64,000 nucleotides of DNA from Platanthera guangdongensis (Eukaryota > Streptophyta > Magnoliopsida > Asparagales > Orchidaceae), in contig CM077162.1 in NCBI GenBank assembly GCA_039583875.1, positions 170,953,220-171,017,219 of the forward strand, written 5' to 3'. Position numbers and translations under genes: made by a program. Below are positions 22,240 to 33,299 of this stretch, piece by piece (the stretch's first letter is position 1; every line of letters starts with the position of its first letter). The notes under the pieces are model-generated. The model was not told the origin of the DNA and searched no databases. It was given only the letters and a program-made list of their open reading frames with translations.

Positions 22240-23800
22240 GTACGACAAAGACATTGAGAGGACCCCCTTTACTAATTAGATTAGTTGACAACCCGTTCTA
22301 TCCGGCATCAAAGCGCCACAACTTTGCCACTTCTCGGGGAGAGTTAACCCCGCCCACCATCTCTGCTTGTTAGAGTTTATATTTTTCCTTACACAACCTT
22401 ACTAGTGTGCTTCGTTGATGTTTGTTTTGATAAGCAAATGGGAAGATGCACGATTGGTTGTACCGCCCATCCTTTTGATTGAGCATGTGCTTCGACGATT
22501 TTCGCCATGAGCTCACATTGATTTTTGCGGCTTCAATAAGAGGAACAACGTTCACTAAACAGTCTTCAAAATCTAACCTGAGCGAACAATACCTTGAGCA
22601 ACTTTGCAGATAGATTCTAGGATGAGATTTTGGAGATACATGACTTTGATTCCAAAATATACAAAGTGTCGCTAGTGTGCATACTTCAAGTTGATTTGTT
22701 CTAGTTCAAGGAGAGCTGGAATTCCTCGTCTAGCTATGATGAGCTCATTCATTTCTAGTTCAAGGCGAGCTGGAATTCCTCATCTAGCTATGATGAGCTC
22801 ATTCATTTCTCCAATCACATCGAAGAGCTTGCAACAACATGAAGCTTATAACGTCCCTGACACAATTGGGTAGGTCCCCATGTGATAAGGCGGAAGCAAG
22901 TTACCACCTAAACAAGGAGCATCTGACAATGTTCACATATATAGACAAAAGGATCTCACCCACCTAGGTATGGCCCACTTATGCAATCCCACTACACGAA
23001 CATCTGTTGCAATGACAATTGCGAATTTTCATCAGTGGTGGCACCAATTGATGACATACTACTTGCAATAGTTGATATGTGGCCTCCAATTATACTTGTG
23101 AGCGTGCTTCCTCACACTGATAAAGACTCTATATCTCACGCCGCCTCTTAGTACCGATCACCATGATGAGTAGGAAGATTTCCCAAAGTTGAACATGCCC
23201 ATGGATGAGATCATTCTTGTGATCTGTGTCCAATGTAATCTCCGGAAACTACCTCCTTTGATGGACAAATCTGAGTCTCACACTTACAATCTTTCATGCG
23301 AGTTCCACCATAGTATATGACACACCATAAAGGGCTGTTAGTTCTTGAATTTCTTGGGGAGAGGTTGATAAAAGGATTTAAGCATTGGAACTATTGCGAT
23401 GAAATTCAGGGGGCAAAAGTTATTTAGGTCGACGACCATCACATTCATTCTTCTTTATTGGAGGGATTACTGCGAGGAGGCTGTCAGCTCCACTTGCTAA
23501 ATTATCTCCATCTACGACATAGCCTATCTCAAGTTCTTATGTAAGGCAGACCAGAGCTATGTCTTTAGAAGTATTTTTGCTTCTTGGCCCCAAACACATT
23601 CTAAAATGGTAACCCCTTCAATGATGCGATCATGGTCATTATAGTGATCCTAAACTTCACGGTAGAGGTGATCTTTATCAACAACAAGAGTTTGGTGAAT
23701 GTTATCTTCAAATTGGTGTACATTGTGACAAGGATTGGGCAGCAGAGGCTGCAAGCCCGCAATGGCCCTTTGTCGAGATACTAAGAGGAGCAGAAGGAGA
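22240..23800 (+). pseudogene. Tat-like Ty3/gypsy gag and protease remnant
   Basis: Highly decayed but recognisable in order: an RTPFTN block (about 22260) like the DPFTxRI start of Tat gag cores; a region matching YNVPDTIG; then FPKLNMPMDEIILVI and LRKLPPLMDKSES with the knuckle-like CEFHHSI-HTIKGC (about 23305-23345), which parallels the plant Tat pattern CRFHRDHGHDTEEC. LGERLIKGFKHW follows. A protease-like FINNKSLVNVIFKL lies at about 23670-23710. Many stops are present. No RT was found between here and 25.2 kb. Confidence 0.6.
22701..22808 (+). repeat. 54-bp tandem duplication in gag remnant
   Basis: Two copies of a 54-bp unit beginning CTAGTTCAAGG at 22701 and 22755 differ at very few bases. 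The unit is 18 codons, so the frame is kept. Confidence 0.9.
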
Positions 23801-23829
23801 TTGCGAGGCAATCACATTAGCCGTTACTT

Positions 23830-24585
23830 TGTGCGAAAATACATATTTATGTTATTTTGTCGTGGTAGACTCTCTGAGCAATACAACGCCATCTTTGGCA
23901 ACTACTACTCAACTTGTACTAGGATGTCATCTCAGCATATCACCAAGCGTTGAAGTTCAGTATCTACCAAAAGTAGTTTCATGTTTGGAGCAATTCAAAG
24001 GTGCCCACTAATGCTATATCAAAATAGGAAATATGATAAAACAATTCGAGGAATAAAATCGAGGATGGAACCCACATGCAGGTGATGTATGTGGTATAAG
24101 TCTTAGGATGTGAGCCTACAACACCAAAAAACCAATATTGAGTTCTCAAATGAAGCCCGAGAAAGCTCTCACCTCTCCTAAGCACCAATTAATGTCTTCC
24201 CCTTCCTGCAACGTAGTGGGTAAATGAGATTAACTATAATGATGATCGATTAGTTCTTGAAGTGGATTGAAGCAAACGTGATGACGAGAATTTCCATCCA
24301 TGCGACAAGGAATTTTATCTGGGAGAAATTATGTGCTGCCACGACATCACGTTGATAATAATAATAATCACCGATACGTATTCTAGTTCGCCTACCATGG
24401 GATATGCGAGTTCTATTGACAACTTTGTATACAAGAAATTCATGAGGAAACCGACCTTTTTGAGCATCGACGTCAAACTATCATGAACAAGCGAACTAGA
24501 TGAGTTAGAGAATACAACCATCAAACATGACAAGGTTTCCTTTAAATATATACTTACAAAATGATTACAAAATATGTGTAGAATA
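23830..24585. other. Unassigned, probably decayed retroelement
   Basis: No domain recognised. It lies between the Tat-like protease remnant and an Au-type SINE and is probably decayed internal sequence of the same element. Confidence 0.35.
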
Positions 24586-24746
24586 AAAAGGGGGCAACCC
24601 GGTGCACAAAGCATCCCAGCACAACGAGGGTTAGGCAACCCTTTCCATGCGTTTTTGCAAAAGGCTACTTCTAGGTCTCAAACCTGTGACCTCAAAGTCA
24701 CACAACACCCCAACTGGTGTGCCAAGGCTACCTTTCACAAAATATG
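24586..24746 (-). mobile_element. Au-type SINE
   Basis: Read on the minus strand it has the Au SINE layout: a tRNA-like head with GCCTTGGC (A-box region), TGTGTGACTTTGAGGTCAC, a B-box-like AGGTTTGAGACC, a GTAGCCTTTTGC middle block and the terminal GTGCACCGGG. These match the angiosperm Au family as I remember it. It is transcribed by RNA polymerase III from internal A and B boxes and moves using LINE enzymes. Flanking TSD was not resolved. Confidence 0.75.
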
Positions 24747-25199
24747 CGTAAAATATCATGTTTTTTACAAAAAAGAAAGAAGGCAAAAAAGAGATGAAGA
24801 TGCCCACGTTAACGTTCCCGTTGGGAGACGAGTCCGAGGAGCTCTTGTCGTAACCTCACTGGACGACAGGGGGCTCTGAATGTTTGAACTTTGTGAAAAT
24901 GCCTAAACAGGAAACGACTGGCCTCTCATGAATCAACTAACCTATGTTTCCCATCCTTCTTAAGGCATCGTATCCTACCTCACAACCTTGGTTGACGGGG
25001 TTCTTTAGTTATCAAAATCTACATCCCACCTTTCTTTAGGTGTCGTCTCCCAGCTCGCGACCCAGGTTGGCGATCATGTGAATAAACTATGGGGTTAATA
25101 AGTTATCCCAATCCATGTAAGTGGTCGGGTCATCTCGCGGATTCTTCAAGATTATCGGAGCTAGGTCTTCAGGACTCTACTATCGACTTGCTACGTCTC

Positions 25200-25382
25200 T
25201 GTTAGAAAAGCCCTTGTAAAGGCCCATTTAAGAGGCCCATTTTTTCCTTGTATTTGTCCCACATCTTGGATTGAGATCTTCTCTTCGCCCTCTCTTTCTA
25301 TATAAATGTATTCATACTTGTAATTATTAATTCAAGAAGTATATACAAGGTTGGAGGTCTCTCTTTTCCTGCTCTCTTTACA
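25200..25382 (+). repeat. 5' LTR of deleted Copia
   Basis: TGTTAGAAAAGCCC to CTCTTTACA; TATA motif CTATATAAATG near 25299-25309. Primer site at 25383. Confidence 0.93.
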
Positions 25383-25394
25383 TGGTATCAGAGC

Positions 25395-26301
25395 AACCAG
25401 TCTCTTTCTAGCCGGCTTGTCTGTGTGCAAACCGCCGGGTCACCCGGCTGACCGCGCGGCCTGTTCTTCTCCGGCTTAGTCGTAGTATCGGGCGGCTAGT
25501 CTTTCTTTACCCGCTGTTCCTGTACCTCCACTTCTGTTGTGACCTGCTCCTCCTCTTTCAATCTCTCCCTCTTTTATAACCTTCTCTCACACGTGGGGTC
25601 CACCTTCTCTACCTTCTTTTCTGACCGTGCGGCCTCTAGCCTCTGTTTTCCTTGCGATCTCTCCCTTCCCGCTTCTCGCGGCTTCTCTCAAGACGCTGCG
25701 GGTTCCTCCTCTCCTTAAGTTCTCGTTTCTGTCCGCATTTAGGTCGCGGTCTCTCTCCCTGCTGCTGGTGAACTCCACTTGACCGTGCGGACTTCCCTTT
25801 TATCCTTCTCCCCTCTAATCGCAGCGACCTGTCCAGTCGCTTGCGGCCTCTCCTTCTCCCTTAACCGCATCTTGGTCGCGACCTTCCTGGTCTCTGGTCG
25901 AATTAGACCGTGCGGCCTTCCCTCCCCACCCGCACCCTACTAGTCGTTGCGTCTTCTTGCTCGCGGCCTCTTTCATTCTCCCCTAGCCGCATCCTGGTCG
26001 CGACTTTCTTTGTCGCTTGCGGCCTCTCCTTCTCCCTTAGTCGTTGCGCCAACTGCTACTCGCTGCGACCTGTCGTGTCGCTAGCAGTTTTCTTTGTCCT
26101 GTCTTGTCGCTGCGACCTGTCTTGTCGTTGCATCCTGGTCGCGCCTTTCTTGGTCGCTGGTGTATACGCCGTGACCGTGCAACTACCCCTGTGCCGCCTT
26201 CTCTACCAAGCCGCCCGGCCTTCCTTGCCAAGTCGCCCGACCCATCATCCTGCTAGCCGCACGACTTATCTTCTTGCCAACCGGCCTCGTCTATTAGCCG
26301 C
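25395..26301 (+). other. Copia leader with TCGCTGCGACCTG-type repeats
   Basis: About 900 bp rich in TCGCGGCCTCTCC and TCGCTGCGACCTG motifs, especially 25800-26170. Same position and style as the leaders of the related elements, but with its own motif. No gene seen. Confidence 0.65.
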
Positions 26302-27586
26302 ATGACTTCCGACGCATTTGCTGCTACTTCTGCTCCGCCAGCCCGTGAGGCTACTACGGCTGCTGAACTCCGTGATGAACTGCGGATTACTACCATCTTT
26401 CTGACTAGCAAACACAATTTTGTCGAATGGGTTCACTCGTCGTGTTCTGCAGACGAAGGGCCTTCTCCACCACTTGACTCGTGCTACTCCTGTTGCTCCC
26501 TCAGATGATTGGCTTCGCGATGACGATCGGGTCCAGTCTTGGCTCCTCAACTCTATGGACACCGAACCCTACCAGATGACCATGTATCATGATACGGCAA
26601 AGGCAATGTTGGAGGAGCTCCACTCTTTTTACTCCGGGCAAAACAGTCTTCAGCACCTATATGATATTATATCCGACCTTCAGAATCTTGCTCCTGGGGC
26701 TCCCGACGACATGATTTCTTTTGTTGCCCAGGACAAGACACTAGCCGAGGCTTGGATTCAATATTAGCCTCCTACTACGGATCTTGCTACTCAACGGGCT
26801 CAGAAAGAGGCGGTTACCATAGCGATGATGATGCCCCGCGTTCCGCCCCACCTGCACAGTGTTCGGGCCCAGATCCTCTCTTCCACGACGACTCCGTCAC
26901 TGTCTGATGTCTGCTCCATGCTACTTCGGGTTACGCCTCCTACGGAGGCCCCTCCCAGCTTCGCACCTGCTCTTCTTCAACAGCCTCTCCTTCCGACCCC
27001 CCCTCCTGCTCGTGGCTCTTCCACTCGGGGGGGGGGGGGGGGCAGACCTCCGTCTCGGGGACGCGGACGTGGTGGATGTTCGTCTCTCAAATGCACATAT
27101 TGTGGCCGGGGTGGCGATCTTGAGGCCACCTGTTACAGCAAGCATGGGTTCCCTCCCCACCTCGCTGCCACTTCCTCTACTGCTCCTGCTCCCACTGGGG
27201 CTTCCGCCCAGGATCCGGCCTCCACTACCCGACACGATATTGATGAGCTCCGCACCCAACTCCATCAGCTACAGGGTGCCCTCAGCCGCTCCTCCGGCTC
27301 GGTTGCGTCCTTTTCTGCGGAAGGTATAAGTCAAACAACAATACATATTGCCAAGAACCCGGTCTTTCACGAACGCACAAAACATATTGAAGTTGACTGC
27401 CACTTTATTCGGGAAAAAGTACAGTCAAAGAAGGTAGATCTGGAGCATGTCTCTGCTACAAATCAAGTTGCTGATATCCTGACCAAAGCTCTCTCCCGAC
27501 CGCTATACTACCAATTTTTATCCAAGCTTGGCGCCTACGACTTGTATGCTCCAGCTTGCGGGGGAGTGTTAGAAAAGCTCTTGTAA
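26302..27586 (+). pseudogene. Copia gag joined to RNase H C-terminus
   Basis: Gag starts MTSDAFAATS with the block RDELRITTIFLTSKHNFVEW, shifts frame near 26430, continues through LLNSMDTEPYQMTMYHDT and has a TAG at 26765-26767 in the same frame as the rest. From 26825 a 253-codon frame covers the gag C-terminus, a GRGRGG patch and a CCHC knuckle in which His is Asp (CTYCGRGGDLEATC), then passes at about 27325 directly into HIAKNPVFHERTKHIEVDCH and ADILTKALSRPLYYQFLSKL, the end of RNase H. The junction is in frame. Compared with the element at 14827 this removes roughly 2.9 kb of pol. Mobilisation would need proteins from another element. Confidence 0.88.
27027..27042. repeat. Poly-G tract (16 G) in gag
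   Basis: Sixteen G inside the Gly/Arg-rich part of gag; a length change here would shift the frame. Confidence 0.9.
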
Positions 27587-27749
27587 ATGCCCATTTAAGA
27601 GGCCCATTTTTTCCTTGTATTTGTCTCACATCTTGGATTGAGATCTTCTCTTCTCCCTCTCTTCCTATATAAATGTATTCATACTTGTAATTATTAATTC
27701 AAGAAGTATATATAAGGTTGGAGGTCTCTCTTTTCCTGCTCTCTTTACA
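27567..27749 (+). repeat. 3' LTR of deleted Copia
   Basis: Begins TGTTAGAAAAGCTC after the purine tract GCGGGGGAG and ends CTCTTTACA, followed by TSD GTCTC. Confidence 0.93.
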
Positions 27750-27754
27750 GTCTC

Positions 27755-28381
27755 AATGATGTCTGCAAGGATTTTGTCTCCGCTCCTTCCTCTGCTAAAG
27801 ACAACTTGCACACAATATTGCAAAAAGAAAATATGGAACAGTCAAACAGTGCTCGAGACTTGGGAAGTGCAATAAAAAGTATTCTACCATGTTTTCTTGA
27901 GCCAAATGTGTGGCTTCTTCACGACATCCTTGCAGGGAACGACAACACTCAAGTATGACTTACCAAGGTACTAAGAAATCTCAAAATTTTGCAGCGCGAT
28001 CCCTGGCATCTCACTCAGAAGTTGTCACCGTGATTTCTTAGGTAGGCTCCGCACATCAGTATGGTTGTAAAGGGCATGCTCTCGTTGTTCACAACCTACG
28101 ATGGTGGGAGAGTGCTGATAGACACAACATGCTCATTTGGGCCCCCCCCCCCCCCCCCCAAAAAAAAATCAAGGGATTGACAAAGTCGATGCCTTCTTCT
28201 CTACACCTAAAATAAGGTTGGTTTGCTGGAGATTAGGGTTGTCATTCATTCTTCTTGGGTCAGAGCATCTGAAATGCAGACTGATTTCCTTGCTCACATA
28301 ACAAGGTAAGGTTGCAACCACATGTCGAGGTACTGTGCACGGGTAGTACAATGACAAACACCTCAAAACTCAAGGAGAAGG
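27755..28381. other. Unassigned sequence with poly-C tract
   Basis: No gene or element recognised. Includes an 18-C run at about 28142-28159 followed by A residues. Possibly internal sequence of the surrounding Tat-like element. Confidence 0.4.
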
Positions 28382-30748
28382 TGATGTGGATCATGCCACA
28401 TGACCGTTAGGGTCCATTTACCCCGATCATGGGCCCAATGATGACCATGACCTCTCATTTCTAGCGGATCGCCGATCGTAACAGTTATGTTCTTTGCATT
28501 TTTAATTTTCATTATAATTTTGTTTATTTTGAGGGAGACAACGAACGAAGAATCATGACCGTTTGTTGCCCATCTCTAGTCTATATATATTGGTAGAGGG
28601 TTCTATAGAGAGACATTGAAAGTTGAAGCACAAAAGGAAAGGCTTGCTTTTGATTAATTGGTGCTGAAACCGCCCCCACCCCCCGCAGGTGCTAAGTTTG
28701 GACATCCCCACACCCCCCTTGTCACGGGCCAATATTCCTCCCCTTCCCCTCCAAACCGAGCCCTACCCTTCACCTCTAACCGACCCCAATCCAGCCCAAC
28801 CACCTTTAATCGACAAGCCTCATTCGCTCCATCACCTCCACCACCAACTAGAGTCCTAAAATCACCACTCCAATCTCCGATCGGCCACCCAACATTCCCC
28901 CCTGCAAGTACCCCCAAAACAACCCCCTTTCCCCCCTCCAGTTCCTCCTTCATTTTTGGTCTCCGACGATCACCATAAAACATTCCCCATCAATTCCGAC
29001 AAACCCCCACCATCACCCATCAAGTTTCCTTCAATTTCAGTTTTCGGCGATCGTCGAAAACACCTTCGGTCACCGCCACCAACACCATCACCAACCCCTC
29101 CGATGACCACCTTCAGCCAGCCACCACCCCACTACCCCATAACTGTATTAACTACCTCTTCCACTACCACGGTACCTCAATAACTCCCCACTACTTTAAA
29201 ATTACTTCTAATCACCCAATCTCCTCACTACCTCCACTACCCCTCACGTGGAACCACCTTGCAACCCACAATTGAGCCCCTCTCCTCCTTACAGCAGTCG
29301 ACTACCCCTCACACCCACCCCACCTCTCACAAACTGAGCTCCACTTTCCCCCTCCAATTTATGTGGAACCACCTCTTCCCCTAATCCAACCGAGCCACTC
29401 CCCTCCTTTCCTAGCCGGCCTCCTAAGCCACAACAACAACCCCTCTTGTGGAACCACCTCCAACCGACCCCCCATTTATTATCCTAAAGCCGACAACCTC
29501 CTTCCTTCAATCCCAAGGACCTCCAATCCCTTTCCGGCCCCACTCTCCCCTCTTCTTCCACCCCCACTCTCCCCTCTTCTTCCACCCCAACCATACAGAG
29601 TAGCAACCCTCCTATTACAATCCCCGAGTGTACAACCCCGTATCCGGCGAGTGGGGTCGCCAGGAAGCAGACCGGCCGGTTCAGATCACCCAGGCCCCAA
29701 GCGAGCTCGGCAGGGAGATCTGAAGCCCGAGCTCGACATTCGTCAACCCCGAGCTCGACATTCGCCGAGCTAAGCCTGGGTTTCGTCGAGCTGAGCTCAA
29801 CTAATGAAGGTCGATCGAAGGGCGAGCATAGTGGCCCAGCTCGCACTCGCCCTAAGGAGCTCGGCAGACAGCAGACGAGCAGGATCTTCAGGGGTGGCTG
29901 AGCTCCTCAGCTCGCCCAGGTCTATGTGGTATTTTTTACTATTTTGCCCCTGCTGGCCTGCCCATAGCCCTTCAGAACAGCGGAGTTACGCTGTTGGCAG
30001 ACCAACCTGGACTGCACATAGACGTTCAGAACAGCGGGAGTTGGCTATTTGCAGGCCGTTTTCAGAAATCTATAAATACAACCCAAGGGGTACCTCAGAA
30101 AGCATGCTTCTTGTGCCCCATTGCTCCATCTCTCAAGCGCTTTCTGAGGATACCTTAGCTCGGCCTTTGGCTAAGGAGGGGAAGCGCTCTAAGATCTTCT
30201 TTGCTTCCTTTGTTGTTTTGCTTGCAGGAGAGAAGTAGGTGCACGATCACCCCTTCCCCAAGGGTGAACTCCACAAGAGACCGAATTTTCGGTTTTAACA
30301 CCGGGAACCTCAATTACTGCCCCGTTACCTGCTGTCCAACAATCCAAAGATCTACTAGGAGTTTGGATTTCAGTTCCATTACTTGTCCAGACTCCGAAAG
30401 ATCCTCTCTAAGCCCTCCACTACCACTATTATGTGAGTTTATTCGTTTTGGAGTTAATTCTTACCGCTGAATTAGGTGTTTAGTTCCTATTCAAGGAGTA
30501 TGTCTTGTAATTGTTGTTTTAAAGCTTTGTATTTTGGTGAGTTTTCATTTACTTAACCATTTGATTTTGAGTACTCATACATGGATACGACGTCTCATGT
30601 TTTCTTGTTATGTTAGCTTTATCTATTGTGATTTATTTCACATTTTGAATTATATAAAAAAAAAATTATTGCAAGTAAAATCTATTGCCCGAAAGTGCAT
30701 TTGCATGTTGAAAATACCCTTAGCCCTCTAGGACCTTACCCTTTGTCA
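28382..30748 (+). repeat. 5' LTR of Ty3/gypsy element (with solo LTR inside)
   Basis: Aligns with 48329-48587 plus 50540-51980 over most of its length, e.g. TTTTGGTCTCCGACGATCAC, CCATTTATTATCCTAAAGCC and TAGGACCTTACCCT. Very C-rich, which creates long Pro/Ser open frames that are not genes. A 672-bp solo LTR is inserted at 29629-30300. The start is tentative, because similarity to the other copy begins within the end of pol. Confidence 0.65.
29629..30300 (+). mobile_element. Solo LTR (672 bp)
   Basis: Starts TGTACAACCCC and ends GGTTTTAACA, absent from the homologous LTR at 50540-51980. Flanks CCGAG (29624-29628) and CCGGG (30301-30305) are a near-perfect target duplication. A TATA box (CTATAAATACAAC) at about 30070 gives plus orientation. 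AGCTCG/CGAGCT motifs are frequent at 29690-29910. Confidence 0.75.
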
Positions 30749-31019
30749 GTTTGATATCAAAGCCTAGGTTAGGTCCATTTGCATGCTTCGTCACGGTAAG
30801 GTATTTAGGCATATGCCACATATCATGACAGAGTCTCTTCCTTTGGATAACCAAGTCACCGCCAGTCCTAACACTGACATGTCAATGCCCGATTTCTAAA
30901 GTTTTCTAGAAAATCGATTTGATCTGATAGATGCACAATTCCATGATCTTTGGGTGCAATTCAGAGTCCTTACCACTAGTGTAGATGATCTAGATCCCGT
31001 TAGGAATCCTCATCCATTA

Positions 31020-31496
31020 GAACCAATCAACCCATAGGTTATACGTCATGAGGGTCATCAAGATGTTGAGGGACTTCCTGAGCATATGTTCATTAATCCA
31101 CTAGCACATGCTCCTCCACAGTTCGCCGAGGGTCTGGAGTTAGCTTATGAACGTTGTAGAGATCCCATCGTTGATCAACACCACTATCCACAAGAAAAGC
31201 GACCACAACCCCGATATCCGTTGCATAAATATTGCCCCATTCACTACACTCGGTTTGATCAAGGTATAGATGACTATATGGACTGTCATGAGCTCCAAAG
31301 AGGTCATGAAAGAGAGGAGGATATCACATGTATTTGTATCGATGCTCATCTTACGACGGATAGTTGGAACCTATGGTTTTTAGTGATTGGTTATTGGACA
31401 TGGACAATTACTTTGATTGATACAAAATATCTGACGAACAATGAGTGTGATTTGCCAATATGAAATTACTTGGGCAAACTTAGATTTACTGCACTA
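31020..31496 (+). pseudogene. Ty3/gypsy gag remnant, 5' part
   Basis: Plus-strand frame from 31086 encodes a His/Pro/Arg-rich stretch (RDPIVDQHHYPQEKRPQPRY) followed by acidic residues, as in gag proteins of this group. The MITE at 31505 interrupts the remnant. Assigned mainly from its position between primer site and protease. Confidence 0.45.
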
Positions 31497-31504
31497 GTTT
31501 AGAG

Positions 31505-32103
31505 TAGTCGTGTCCAAAAAGCCCGACCGGGTTCGGCTTGGACCGGGCCCGCCGACCCCGTGTTTTTTGCCAACCGGGCTCGGCCCGAGCCCAGCTTTGT
31601 CTGGCCTGGCCGGGCTCGGGCTCCCTCTTAAAGAGGGGGCCCGATAAGGCCCTTCAGGCCGGCCGGGCCCGGGTCGACCTGATTTCCCAACATGCGGGAT
31701 TTTAATCCCTCCTGGATTAGGCGGGATTTTAATCCCACCTGGATTAGGCGGGATTTTAATCCCGCCTAATAGGCTAGATTTCCTTTAATTAATCTCGCAT
31801 ATTTGGCGAGATTAATTAAAGGAAATCCCCCCTAAATCACGCCTATTAGGCGGGATTTCCTTTACTTATTAGGCGGGATTAAAGGAAATCCCGCATAATA
31901 AGCGAGATTTCCTGCCTAGCCTGGTGTCGGGCCCAGGTTAGGTCCGGTGCCCGTGCTTTGCCCGACCCGGCCCGGGCAACCAACTAATATGGGGGCCCGG
32001 TAAGGCCCCCAAGACCGGCCTTGGCCCGGGCCGGGCCTAGCCGGGATTTTTCCGGGCCGGGCCCGAACGAGCTTTTCGGGCCCGGGCTTTTTGTACACGA
32101 CTA
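31505..32103. mobile_element. hAT-like MITE, 599 bp
   Basis: Terminal inverted repeats TAGTCGTGTCCAAAAAGCCC (left) and TAGTCGTGTACAAAAAGCCC (right, complement), one mismatch, with a perfect 8-bp duplication GTTTAGAG at 31497-31504 and 32104-32111. Eight-base TSD and TAG termini fit the hAT superfamily. Interior is rich in GGCCCGG and in copies of GGCGGGATTTTAATCCCGCC, itself an inverted repeat. No coding capacity. Confidence 0.88.
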
Positions 32104-32639
32104 GTTTAGAGCGCTCATTAGATAAAGATAGCTATTATCCTATCACCCGATCAAATGATATGAAGCAAACTTAAAGAAAAACACCTCCTTGCTTCGTGCT
32201 GTAGCCAACTCCTAGATCAGTTCTAGGTCCCACGATAAGGAACCCTTATTGTAGCTGAGTATATGACTTGCTTTGATGAGCTTGTCGTTAGGAGCGATGT
32301 CATTGAAGAATACATTATGAACGCCTCCCGCTTTCAGGCCAGATTGAGAGCATACATTCATAGGGAACTCATTCCCCACCACATGGAGTCTGTTGAACAG
32401 ATATTTTAGCTCACATTAGAATAGGAATAATATTTACGTACCTCAGGTTCAAGGCGACCTAACCTACAACTTGATAGTTCAACATCTAGGGGACCTCCTC
32501 AGCATGGACTCAATTCATCCATACCTGCTCGTTCTCCCATAGATACGAAGGGCAGAGACCATGCCTACATATAATCTTCTTTAGAGAACCCAGACCTTAT
32601 GCTTCCGTAGAGCCTCTCGAAGAAGAGATTGTGACAATA

Positions 32640-33110
32640 AATGGTTGAGAGGACGAAGCAGATCGAGCACTTGAGATGGGCGTTATCCGCCGCCTACTAC
32701 ACACTCCCCACACTGATGAGGATTGGAGGCAGACCACTATCTTCCACACTTATTTCTCGAGAGCAGGCGGAGCCTGCAAGCCCGCTATTGATAATGGAAG
32801 TTTGGTGAATATCATTGCCCAAAATGGGCTTGAATGAATGAAGATTAATGCAGAGTCCCACCCGTACCCGTATCGACTTGCCTGGGTAGATAAGACAACA
32901 ATCCAGGTCACTCTGAGGTGCCCGGTGCCGATGCCCATTCAACCAACTTTCTTCGAGGATAGAGTTTGGTGTGACGTCATTCTCATGGACATCACACATG
33001 TATTACTAGGCAAACCTTGGATTTATGATAGGGACGTGACTTGTTTTGGATGGTCCAACACTTGTGTATTCTTTAACTAGGGACGCAAGATCAAATTGTC
33101 CTCGACCTAA
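32640..33110 (+). pseudogene. Ty3/gypsy retropepsin region
   Basis: Reads IDNGSLVNIIAQNGLE, a stop, then HPYPYRLAWVDKTTIQVTLR, FFEDRVWCDVILMDITHVLL and GKPWIYDRDVTCFGWSN. These parallel the plant retropepsin pattern of IDSGSxxN...HPxPYxLxW...CDVxPM...LLGRPWxxDR. The catalytic DSG is changed to DNG. A stop after the first block and frame changes show decay. Confidence 0.75.
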
Positions 33111-33299
33111 CCCAATGATTCCCCTAAGGGAAGGATCGAGCCTTCAGTGACTGCAGTGCCCCAAGACCCATCCATATCCTATAACGTAGTATGTTCACTC
33201 GAAAGAGTCACGATATCGACATCATTTATGTAGTTGCTACCTCTTTGAGGGACATTATGGACTTATGAGTTCATTCACCTAGATGTTTGATGCCTCCTA

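Larger units (their letters stand above)
25200..27749 (+). mobile_element. Deleted non-autonomous Copia with gag-RNase H junction
   Basis: Complete ends with target duplication GTCTC (25195-25199 and 27750-27754). LTRs 25200-25382 and 27567-27749 (183 bp each) differ at about six positions. A primer site TGGTATCAGAGC follows the 5' LTR. The interior has leader, gag and then the last part of RNase H; protease, integrase and reverse transcriptase are missing. Closely related to the element at 14827-20125. Confidence 0.93.

Noticed and set aside
28658..29773. Pro/Ser-rich open frames of 75-136 codons on the plus strand
   Set aside because: They lie in a C-rich LTR with a second copy at 50.5-52 kb, where the frames are not conserved.
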